Source: Symsagittifera roscoffensis (lineage: Eukaryota > Xenacoelomorpha > Acoela > Convolutidae). Taken from it: a DNA stretch of 64,000 nucleotides. Position 1 is the stretch's first letter. Every line of letters begins with the position of its first letter. The notes under the pieces were generated by a model that was not told the origin of the DNA, did no database searches, and saw only the letters and a list, made by a program, of their open reading frames with translations. The stretch spans positions 61,915,850-61,979,849 of the forward strand of contig NC_087063.1 in the NCBI RefSeq assembly GCF_963678635.1. The letters are read 5' to 3'. Position numbers and translations under genes: made by a program. Below, one piece after another: positions 40,001 through 50,193 of this stretch.

Positions 40001-43000
40001 TGTTTATAAAACCTGATTATATATATGATCATCTAAAGCTGTCGGGTTCGTGTGAAATGTCTATGTTGACATAATCTAGTATCTTGCTTGCCCTGTTGTA
40101 ACAAAAGTTCGGGACTGGTTTCTTCTTTTCCTTTATTTATCTCCCAAGTTTCTCTATTTTCCAAAATAAAATCACTTATCTTATTGTTCTAAAAATCTTT
40201 TTTGGGGTTTTATATTCCGTCCTACATTTAGAGTTGCTGAGCTTGATTTGATCTGAAACGTAAGCGACGGCCTGGAACACACCACTCAGAAAACTGGAAT
40301 TAACTTGAGTTTTAGCTTCAAGGTTCTTCTCCTCTTCTCATTTAGTCTTAGTACTGAATGTTTACCTTGCCTGCCAGAGTTTGGCAAAAAGTCAGAATTT
40401 CTCGCAGCTGTAGCACTGAGTTTTTCTACTGTTGTCTTCACTGCCTCTCCTGCTGCCCTTTTTTGTCTGCACTCTTTCGACACATGTTCTTTCTTTATAC
40501 ATTTAAGACATCCTCTGTTTTTGCTGTTAAAAACTTGTTTATTTTTCATTGGCTATCAAAATTCCCTCAATCTCTTTAAATTTCGCTGAGTTTTTTTCTC
40601 ATCTCTTTTAAAATTTACTTTGGTAGAGAAATTCCTAAATTGTTTTGGAAGCCTTTTCCAAAAAATTAAGATTAACGTTTTTCATCCCTCTCCTTCATTC
40701 ATTTGACTAAAGTTATGTTTGGCCTAAAACTTGGCATTAAATTTCAATATTCAACCGGCTAACCTAAAGTCCTTTCAACTTCAAATGACAAATAAATTCG
40801 TGCCTCGAACTGCCTTTCAAATACATAATTTTTCCCTTCTCTCGAAAAACTATCCTGTCAGTTTTGTGAAATTTTTAAAATCAAAATTCTTTTTTCCTAA
40901 TTTTACACTCTTATCAAAAGATTAGGATCTTATCAAAGTTCCATAAGCTAAGTGCACTCCGTTTTCTTCCACAAAAAAATCATTTTTATTATCAAACTTC
41001 CGCCCGCAAATATAACTACGCAACTATATTTGATCACCTAATTTTGATTCGAAGTACCGGTTTGCGTAACGAATAACAAATCATCAAATTATTAAAACTA
41101 ACTTTCTTTCTCCGTTTTCAATCCCATTAGTGTTTATTAGCCGTATAAAAGTTCGAATTTTCTCTTCTGAGGTATCAATTTCTTTTTTTTTTGAAGGCAA
41201 TGCATTCTTTCGAACCTTTTCGTGGCAGATTCGAGCAACCTCCTACAAAATAATTCATTTTTCGGCAAAAGCATCTAGTTTATACTAACAATTTTTTTCG
41301 AAAAAAACCACATGTAATTCATCATTTTCTTTCAGTTTTCTTTTCACTATCAATCTCTGCGTTGTGCTTTTTCCAGCGCTGTGCTCATTCAGTGCCAAAT
41401 CGTGCTCATTCAAGTTCAATTCTTGTGATTGATCATTCCACTCAAAACCCTGTCTTCGCTTCTAGTTTTATTGCCCTGCTTCTATCGTCAGAGTTGTCTA
41501 TCTCAGGATATATATCGCAAGATGTATCGCAAGCTGTTTTCCCCTGCTTTTTTCTTTTTGCAGCTCTCTATCTGATCAGTTATCTATCTCAAGTTTTTTT
41601 TTCTGTCACAACTCCACAGCACATCGAAATTATTTTTCATTCTTTTGATTAAACAGTAACAGTCAATCGGGTCTTTTGACTTTCGCTCGTGTCTTGGCAT
41701 CTGAGCCCATAATATATTAAAGTTATTGCAGCGACAAAAAAATGATCATTAAGGAAATAAATAATGAGATATGAATGATAATTCCAACAGTATTGCAGAT
41801 CAAATTTACATATGGTAAATTATTCGCCCAAATTTGCTCGAACCAATGACTGAAACTTATGTTTCACCATTAATTCTAACAAAAGTCGGGAAGTGATCTC
41901 TTAGGTTGAACCGAATAAGAAAGATCAATTCCAGTTCAGTTAGGAAAAATTTACAATAATGGACACCCCTCCTTCAACCCCTGTCTCTCTTGTATTCAAC
42001 ATTCAGAATACTAAATTCGAGTGGAGGGGGCACCGAAGCACGCAGTTTTTTGAGTCAAATCTTTCAAAAAAGTAATAAGACTCAATAAACTAATAAAACG
42101 TCATTTTAGCCAAATTTTTTAGCCCATCATCTGCGACTCTATAATTGTTGGCAAAATAGGGCTCTATAATATTTTGAAATAGCGCTGAAAATCAGTTTTG
42201 TCAATCTAAGGGAAATTTTCATGAAATTAGTAGACTTTTTGTAACATTTATAGAGCAGCCGTAAATCAATCATCGCAGGAGTTTCGCGTAGAAAAAATTG
42301 CAATTATTCAATGCGAAAACAAGCTAATCAATGTCTGCTAATGTGAACCTGGCTGAAACTTGCAATTTTTGAGCTTCATCAATTTTCTTATAGTCCTCAC
42401 AGCCTAGCAATTGGTATAATATTAAAAAACCTCTAAAGTGATGGGGTTTTGTTAATTTTAAGTGACCAGGTTGGGAGGGATATATAAAAAAAGGGAGGAA
42501 ACTTCACCCACAAGCAATCTTGATGCCGGAATTACGCTACGTTTTTACCAACGCATTTTTCACGTAAACTTAGCCTACGCTTTTTCTGTTGTTCCTGTCA
42601 ATTGATTCGATTTGTTGGTGTTCTGGTCTTTTTGTTTTCCTGATTATTTTGCTTTTTGTCTTTTTTGCGTTTTTGCGTCAACAAAAGTAACGAAGTATTT
42701 CTGCTCGAGTTTTTTTTTTCAAGACAAAATTCGGCTTTTTAACTAACAATTTTTGATAGAAATTTTTTTAAACATTTAATTCAGGTATTGTTGTTTTGAG
42801 CTTAAATTTATAAAGATGTTTCACCCGTGATTATTTTTCGTAAAGTTATGGGAGTTTGGAGATTGTCATTTGGGCCAAATTGGGACAATTGTTTTTTGCG
42901 CTTTTAACGCGTAAGTGGAGATTTAATCCGTCTTAAAAATCGTTGCAATTTGGTTGATGGAAGTTTATTTGCTTTCATTGATTTGTTACAAGGAGTAAAA

Positions 43001-46000
43001 CCTATCACTTTGTACATATGCCGTGTGGGAAGAGGATTTTCACAAAACGTCTAAAATTTATTTCAAAAAATTCTTTTTAGTTTTTTACATTCAATTTTTT
43101 TCGTATTATTACTGCTCCGTAGACCTTAAAAAGCTGTCAGAACAGAGAAGGCTTCGCCTTGATAAGGGCAATTTGTTCCTTTTTGAAACCACTTTGACAT
43201 CACCGTCAAAATTAAAAATTGTGAAATTTTTGATGTAAATTGGAAAATTATAAGTTAACTAGGATAGCCGGTTACTGTGCAAGTGGCACAGATTGTTCCG
43301 ACCATAGTCTTAAAAACACTACAAAAAAGTTTTGTTTTCGCGTAAGTGTAGTTTCTTCTGCGTGGTGTGATAAGGGTATTTGAAGTAAGATTATAATTTA
43401 GGCTTATTTCACAGTAAAATAGGTCGATTGGACAAATTTTTAAAAGAAAAAAGACAAGAAAAAAAATAAAAAACACTTTTTCAATAAATTTTTTTTGCCA
43501 AAAATGTTTGATTTTTCGGAATTTTTGGTCCCTGAAAATTTTCAAACCGGCTTTATCGACACTCTGCCTTTTTTGGAGCTTTTTGAATCACGATTGAAAG
43601 GGCTTTAATATGATTTATGGTTTACCCAGTCTGATGGTTATTTGTGGTACCTAATTTTGCGTGACAAAAAGAAAAAACTAAAACACACCCGAACACAAAG
43701 TTCCTTCCCGTTTTTCAAATTGTCGGAACGGCAACACGTATTGTTTGACCAGAACTTTAACCTTGTCGACGAAAGACGAACTATCTTGCAAAATAATTAT
43801 TATCTTCAACATCTTGCAAAAATGTAGCTTGCTAGATGAACATCCTTTAATTTTTTTTTTAGAAAAACTCTTTTTGAACTCCAGAAAACATCATAGATCT
43901 TTTATTTGATTTTTAGTTTTTAATCTATTTTATAATCGTTCTTCTAGTTTTACATATCTAGCGAAAAACTAATTTTTATTAAATTTTTTAACAGACAACT
44001 TTTTTTTTAGATTTGAGATATTCTGTATTTTTTGTTGTAAAAAAAACCAATTCAGTGCGCTACTTTTCAATCGACCTAACCTCCATCATTAATTTTTTCT
44101 TGCTCTCTTGGGGTGATTGCTGAGCTGGCTGTATGTGTGTATTGTTATCGTATAAATATCTGTGTTTGCGACAGTTCATAACAAGCGACAGTTCTTAACA
44201 GTAGATAGAGCTGGAAACACTGGTTTCAGGGGAGTGTTCATCAGCCAGCGGAGAATCTAAGCGTAAAAGGTGAGCGGAGAGCTTTCATTGGAAAATGTAA
44301 GGGCAGCCGACTGAAGCAGAGCAAACCTTTTTAAGAATTGTTGCCTTGTTAAGAATTGTCTACCTGTTAAGAGTTGTCGCCTTATTCGAATTGTCGCACT
44401 GGAGTTCCTTGGATGAAAATGGAATATATTTGAGCTTCCTTGACAGTGTCTATAAAAAAGAAAAATAATCTTTTATTAACAATTAACTATGAAATAAATT
44501 GCTAATAATTAGTAAAGCATTAAAATTGATTGCAAATCATTTATAATAGATTACTGTTCACTTTTATAAAACAATAAACTCCAATATATCGATTTTTTTT
44601 CACCATCTTGAGATCCGAATTTCAAAGCCTACACGTCGTTTGCATGTTCTAAACTCAATTTGGTCACTTATTCTTCAGTTTCATATTTTTTTTCTGCACA
44701 AGTTTCCAACTTAATTGTTTTACTCAATTTTGTTGCTTTCAATCTTCAATCCTTTTCTTAAATTAATTGAAACGTTTTGGGAACGGTTTGAAATATGGTT
44801 TGGACAATATGCAGGGGTTAAGTTTTGTATGTTTGCTTGTTTTTTATCTATAAAAATACCAAATATGACAAAGATCGCGCCTCCAAAAAATGCAATTTTT
44901 TTTACTAAAGTTGTCCAACAAATGGCATTTTTGACCAGCGTTTAAAAAAAAAGAATTTATATCAGTTGTTTGTTCACATAGCAAGTTTTCTTATTTTTCA
45001 GATTGTTTTCGGTAGACATTAGAAAGGAATTATGAGAGAAGTTCCATTTTTTCTGAGATGAATAGGATTTTTTTTATATTTCACTGAAATAGTTCGGGCG
45101 GTTTTTTTTTATTATAGACTGGAGCTTGAAAAAACGAAATTATTCTGAGAAATTATTAAACTTCACTTGGTCATTGTATTATTCTGCTCCGACTTTTGGT
45201 TTTCAAAAAATACACTACATTTGAAAACTACATTTTTTTGGTTTGAGCATTTCTTCATAGACTCTAAAAGGCAGTCAAGACATGCACGGCGTCGTCCTCA
45301 TATGAGCATTCTTGCTCTTATTGATCCGAATTTCGAAGGAAGTGACTGAATATTTGTGCTCAGGATGGTTTTTTCATAACGAGGCCAAACTGTGGACTGG
45401 ATAGGCGCATATTTTTGTGTCTGTATTTTCCTGGATTCCAGAGACAAGACTTAGACATGTTAAAATTTTGTCGGAAGGATCAAAGAAAATGAAAGAACAA
45501 AAGAAGAACAAAGGGATCGTCCTTGTTGCGGAATCTGCTTACAATTCACTAAATGCACAGTTTGACCACGTATTGTTCTCCACGCAAATTTTGACTTTTT
45601 TAGAATATTTCAATCTCAGAATTCCAGCAATAGTTGTTGATAATTTTTATCATCCAAAACGTATTGTGGCACGCTAAAAGCTAAATTTTGAAAAAGCTTC
45701 CTTCTGTGGTTTTATTTTGTAAAATTATGGGGGTTTAGGGATTGGGGACAATTAATGCGCGATATACTTTGTGCTATTTATGCTTAAGTGGCGACTTATT
45801 TCGTCTTAGAAATTGTCCCAAAATACACAGGATCAGGCTTTTTAATTTGAATACTGAATACCTATCGATATAGAAATTACAACACTTTATTGTTTACATA
45901 GCATTTTGGGGATGAGTTTTGAATAATTATAATAATTTTTCAAAAAATCTTCAACTCTTTCATTCAAAATGAGCACTACTCCCTCACCCTCAAAAGTCAG

Positions 46001-48108
46001 TCGGACCATTCAGGACTTCGTCTTTATTTTGGTTACTTTTTTGCGGTGTTAGTCTCCAACTTTTTGGTAGTCTCCTACTTAAACGAATTTCAGAATTGCA
46101 ATATTGATCTATACGGTTCGTTTTGACGGTGGTAGAAAACATCGCCACTCACGTGTTAAAAGCTGAAAAAAAAATCACATGTTAATTGTTACTAAACTTT
46201 GAGTCCCCTTAATTTTATCTTTCAAGACAACAGATCAAAAACGTCAGATCAACAGATCAAGACAACAGATCAACAGATCAAAAACAGCTAAATCCGCAAC
46301 AGATCAAAAACGTGGAATTGCCATTATTGCAATTTTTTTTGATCTTTTTAGCTGTTTTGGACTCCAATTCACAAAACGCACTGCCTACCGTAATGCGACA
46401 AATAGCTCAGACCGTAGCTAAAACCGTTATGACTAGCTAAAAAAGCTACAACCAAATTCCGACAGCTCACAAACAATACATTTCCTTTTAAAAACGAAAA
46501 ATGATAGAGCACAGAATTTTTTTTTGATAAGTCATATATTTTTTTCAAAATTGATAACTGCATTTTTTGCATATAAATATAGATTTGAGTTAATTAGATT
46601 GCTTATATAAAAACATAATAAGCTTTTTTTTAATCAAATTTTCGGAGCCAAAAGAATATTTTGATAGTCAGCGCAAAAGAATCGCAGCTTTGTCGTATAA
46701 TTTTCTTTTTGAATCAAAAACAAGTATACATTTTAAAATCATGATTCTTAGTTACTTTCTAATTTTACAATGAACATTGTCAAACTCAGACAAAGAATGT
46801 TGTTCTGTACCCTGTGTTTTTCTACAGGAACTTTCCAGATACCAAGTCTTGGATTCGAAAGAACTGATGATCTTCAATAAATGGTTATTTCATATTGTTA
46901 TAAAGTTTTTTGTTGGGTTCAAGGTTCAGCTCACTACGCACAAGACACCAATTTTGTTGACAACGAACAATGGCAAGTGATGGAAGCAATTACAAGAGAA
47001 ACAGACTTAGCTGACGGCGTGTCAGTTTCCGTTCGGCTACGAAGACGTCCCTTACACTACTTTTTTGTCATTCTCCTCCCAACAGTTGTAATCTACATTC
47101 TATCAGGGGTGTCATTTCTTCTCCCCTCAGAAGCATGCGAGAAGATATCATTCGCAGTTACCATTCTACTGGCTCAAGTTGTCGCCTTCTCGGCGCTCAG
47201 TGATGTGTTACCGCCCAGTTCTGTCCACCCGCCGTACCTGCTGAGGTTCCTGGTTCGCGTATTGGGACATATGGGAGCTCTCTGCCTGGTTACGGTTTTA
47301 GGCAAGTAATGCAAATCGTCAGTTTTTAGAGGAAAAATTTACCATGTGATTAGTTTGCACAGACACATTTTTCTAAACTAAACACGATGTAAGCTATAAA
47401 AACACGAAACCACATGTTTTTAAATAGCTCAAACGCTTTGTTTTTCTGAAAAATGAACCTTCTGTTTTTTTTGGAAATTTTCCAAAAGATGATGAACAAC
47501 ACCGCTTTCAAGTTTAAAATGCTTGAAAGCTATTTGAAATTTGAATCAATCATTTAATCAGACCTTTTTTGCCTACTTTTTGAGTCTGATATTTGCCAGA
47601 GAGTTATATAAACAGCGAAATATTATACTGTGTTCGAGTAAAGTATAAATTTTTTGAAAACAACACGAAACCTGTTTGCTATTTCTTTCTTCATGTAAGT
47701 GCTTTTGAAATGTGTTTAGTTGTGAACCTCAGTCAAAATGGATGGCGTATTTGGATGGGGAAGAAAACGCTCCGTGTAATCACATCAAAGTATATGAGAC
47801 TCATCGGCTTAACACCGTTGAACGATCAAGACCAATACACTCATAGGGATACTAGGCGACCTTCATCCATGAACCCTTGGGACCGACTTGGCTCTGCAGT
47901 GCATGGCATCAAATTCCAAAATGAGGACAAACTGGAGCAAGCCAAGGAGACGAACGACATCCGCTGGAAGTTTCTGGCGATTGTAGTCGACAGAGTTCTG
48001 CTCATTATTCATGTTCTGCTAGTTGTTTTTAATGTTGGTTGGCTAGCTTGGAGACTTTTTAATGTCAAATCCTTGACCTACGATGCTCCTACTTATTTAA
48101 AAAAATAA
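37043..48108 (+). CDS. Cys-loop ligand-gated ion channel subunit, gene B
   Basis: Exons 37043-37382, 38105-38323, 46930-47301 and 47720-48108 give 439 residues, not counting a first exon (candidate at 24056-24121). The ligand-binding domain has NFPEVEEKLLSLI and VPEDTFWSPAL, and the Cys-loop is C-SFDVARFPFDEQN-C (13-residue spacing). Exon 3 carries RRRPLHYFFVILLPTVVIYI (TM1), CEKISFAVTILLAQVVAFSA (M2; Glu -1', Leu 9', Asp 20') and TM3. Exon 4 completes TM3 (VVNLSQNG), a short loop and TM4 (WKFLAIVVDRVLLIIHVLL), ending at a stop. Intron 3 is GC-AG: TTAG|gcaagt to gtgtttag|TTGTG. No YxCC pair, so a non-alpha subunit. Several N-x-T/S sites at the N-terminus (NNTNTS). Paralogue of gene A with identical exon phases. 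Confidence 0.92.
38355..38411 (+). repeat. Short repeat in gene B intron 2 (partner 40224-40280)
   Basis: acatttag...gctgagctt-atttgatctg then aaacgta-acgacggcctgg is present at both places with a few substitutions. Identity unknown; the two lie on either side of the copia RT relic, but the gag relic is outside, so they are not obviously its LTRs. Confidence 0.7.
38425..38700 (+). repeat. Diverged ~270-bp repeat in gene B intron 2 (partner about 41700-41965)
   Basis: Blocks in the same order in both places: tattaaagttattgca, aaatgatcattaagga-type, tatatggtaaatgattc, ctcaaaccaatgac, taacaaaa-tcgggaag, and agatcaattcca. Non-coding; an old intronic duplication or two copies of one element. Confidence 0.65.
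39063..39298 (-). pseudogene. Ty1/copia reverse transcriptase relic
   Basis: The minus strand has KIDRDIFMK then a stop and PEGF, continuing in another frame as VCLLEKSLHGLKQSGRSWHR then FGFGNSAFDDCLFVE. This is the diagnostic copia-group RT stretch (PEGF...VCkLkKsLYGLKQSpRxWy...GFxxSxxDxcLFV). A frameshift and a stop show it is dead. It lies antisense in gene B intron 2. Confidence 0.85.
40286..40670 (-). pseudogene. Retroelement gag relic with CCHC knuckle, probably copia
   Basis: The minus-strand frame contains CLKCIKKEHVSKEC, an exact C-x2-C-x4-H-x4-C zinc knuckle, after LPKQFRNFSTKVNFKRDEKK, which resembles the end of a copia gag capsid. It lies upstream, in the same orientation, of the copia RT relic 1 kb away, so both may be one broken element. 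The protease and integrase were not recognised between them. Confidence 0.55.
41966..42689. other. Intronic DNA, nothing recognised
   Basis: AT-rich, no coding frame or repeat partner found. Confidence 0.4.
42690..43185 (+). repeat. DR1 copy in gene B intron 2
   Basis: agtaacgaagtatttctgct, cgtgattatttttcgtaaag, ttaacgcgtaagtggagatt, ttgatttgttacaaggag, attactgctccgtagacctt and the terminal aaggcttcgccttg hairpin appear in DR1 order. Confidence 0.7.
44140..44420 (+). other. Promoter-like / leader-like patch in gene B intron 2
   Basis: A TATA-like gtataaata at about 44151 is followed by two near copies of gacagttc-taaca (about 44171 and 44190). Then comes a patch with repeated taagaattgtc / taagagttgtc / tcgaattgtc units (44330-44400). 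It is richer in GC than its surroundings. It could be a solo LTR or an old promoter; no partner LTR was seen. Confidence 0.25.
45165..46040 (+). repeat. Two partial DR1 copies in gene B intron 2
   Basis: About 45165-45320 has ctgctccgactttt, a shortened middle, ctctaaaaggcagtcaagac and acggcgtcgtcctc. About 45690-46030 has gtaaaattatgggggttt, attaatgcgcgatata, tcaaaagtcagtcggaccat and tcaggacttcgtc. Both are internally deleted. Confidence 0.55.
46226..46313 (+). repeat. CAACAGATCA short tandem repeat
   Basis: About six irregular copies of caacagatca, some followed by aaaacg, within 90 bases. Confidence 0.8.
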
Positions 48109-50193
48109 TTACATCCGCATAGTACAAACATATTGAATCTTCATTATAGATATTAATAGTGGAAAAATACAAATTGAATTATAGTCACTCAAGGTACCGA
48201 CGCTCTTGAAAGACATTTAAGCTCTGCAAAAAAAACATGTATGGAGAAAAGACTGTATATTTTATGCCACTTCTGTTATACGGCCCAAACTTCCTTGTTT
48301 TGCTATTTTGAAAAAAAAGGATTATACCCTTAAATTCTGATTCGATGGAATCAACCAAAAGCCTAACTCCAAAACGTTTTAGCGCATTCAGTATTTTGAT
48401 CGTTTCAAACCGCATAATACAAAAGACCCTATACTCTTAGCACTTTTGAAAAAAAATACAGACAATTTAAGCTGGGGTTGTTGTATTTTTTATCTCAAAT
48501 ACGGTCTATTTTTAACCAGCCATTTGTCGGGTTCTTTTTAATCATCAAAATGGAAGCTATTGATAAAATAAGCTCAAAAATCGAAAAAAAAGATATGTTT
48601 TAAAAGCTCGAAGTGAATGATACTTTAAAGCAGTTTTGTTTTGAGCATACATTGTTTGAGCAGTTCATGAGCTCATTTCTAAAAAAACATTGCGTTCAAA
48701 TTTGCGTCTTATTGTTCTGGCTTTCGAAAAAAATGTGGTTTGCTTGATGTGGTTTTGTTTTTTTGAGTCAAAAATTGAGGATCAAAATGATAGCTTTTAA
48801 CAAAAAACTTGTAGGCCCCATTGAAAAAATTGACTCCCTAAAATCAAATTTAAAAAGTTTTTAAAAAGGCATCCAATCATTTTTGCAAGGTTTTGGGAGT
48901 TTAAAAATTGCCATTTTGGCCATCTTCTGGGCTAGTTTATGCGCACTTTCAAAATTTTATTCATTAACCTGAAAGAGTAACGCACTTCATCCTTGTCGTC
49001 CTCGGTTCGTCTATGTGTCCTAATATCCTAATAAATGCAATTAACTTTTTTTCTACTAGATGTCCTGTTCTCGCTTTTCCGTGGAAATTTCTTTGTTTTT
49101 TTTGTACGATGAAAGGTTCCTTTCTGACGCATCCGGTTCTGCTCCTACGTTCATTAAAAAGTAATTAAAAATCTTTTGGGCGAAAAAAGTAGCTGAAAAC
49201 ATTATACAATCTAGACCCATCCGGATTGGTGAAACCACTAAATCAAATGCGTTGAGTCCGATTTTTCTGGACCAGGAAGGTTACCGGTGGACGGCTTCTA
49301 AAACCTGTCAATTCATTGTTACCAAAACATCATTTCGTATCGAACTAACCGAAAGTATTGGAATTTTTTTGTTGCTTTGCGGCGTTTTGACTCTCCAAAT
49401 GTTGGAACTCTTAGTTTCGAATTAACCATCGGTTTATTTTCTTCTAACAGTATCCGGACTAACTTCAATTGGTTCCTCCTGTGATTCAGGCAAATTTCAG
49501 TGTAACTCACTCATGTAGCGCTTTTTACCATTTTGATAATTCTAGATGTCTCAAAAATTGCGTTTTGTGTGAGGATCAAAGTATCAGTTTTTTGACTTTA
49601 AAAATTGGTTAATGATGGTCCATTTGGCTGAAAAACGGAATATGAGTTTTAATGCAGATATTGCGGGTTAGTAGCACAACCAAAATTTTACCCCTCCGGA
49701 TCCGTTTAATATCCGAATTGAGGTACTTGACTCAAAAGTTTGCAACTCGTGGAAGGGTCACTAAAGTGCAGTCACTTTCGTTCACCCACAGATTGAAATC
49801 GTTTTGTCTGTAGCAGAAAGGAAACAAAATTGCTTAACGATTACCAATAGTCGATTGTTGTTGTCTTTGTGATCCTTCCTTATGCTCCTTGCACTGCTTG
49901 ATTGGTCTTTTTCTTCAATCAATTCACCCTTCCGAATTGAAAAAAAATTTGCTTTAACGTGCTACAATACTCAAATAACCCTACAGTACAGGCAAAAGAA
50001 AAATAAGAGATTAATCAAAGGGGTTTGATATTAAGGGAAATACTTACCAAAAAAAACAAGAAGGTCAGATCGCATCTCGTCTGAACTTACATTTTTTTAC
50101 TGTTCATGGTTTTTGTGTTTCGGACCTTTCTTCTGGCTGTCGTTTAGGAGCCATATTGTAATGTTATGCTCCCTAGGAATCTTCAGTTAACGG
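48109..50193. other. DNA downstream of gene B, no supported gene
   Basis: Includes the gene B 3' region. Around 48890-48960 a fragment resembles the middle of DR1 (gggagtttaaaaattgccat, tttggcca). Two minus-strand frames of 60-63 codons at 49056-49238 and 49319-49510 have charged, protein-like composition but no motif that I recognise. Confidence 0.45.

Noticed and set aside
40305-40589. 94-codon plus-strand hydrophobic frame
   Set aside because: Antisense of the CCHC gag relic on the minus strand.
46226-46313. Possible CRISPR-like or satellite array (CAACAGATCA repeats)
   Set aside because: Irregular short tandem repeats without unique spacers in a eukaryotic intron.
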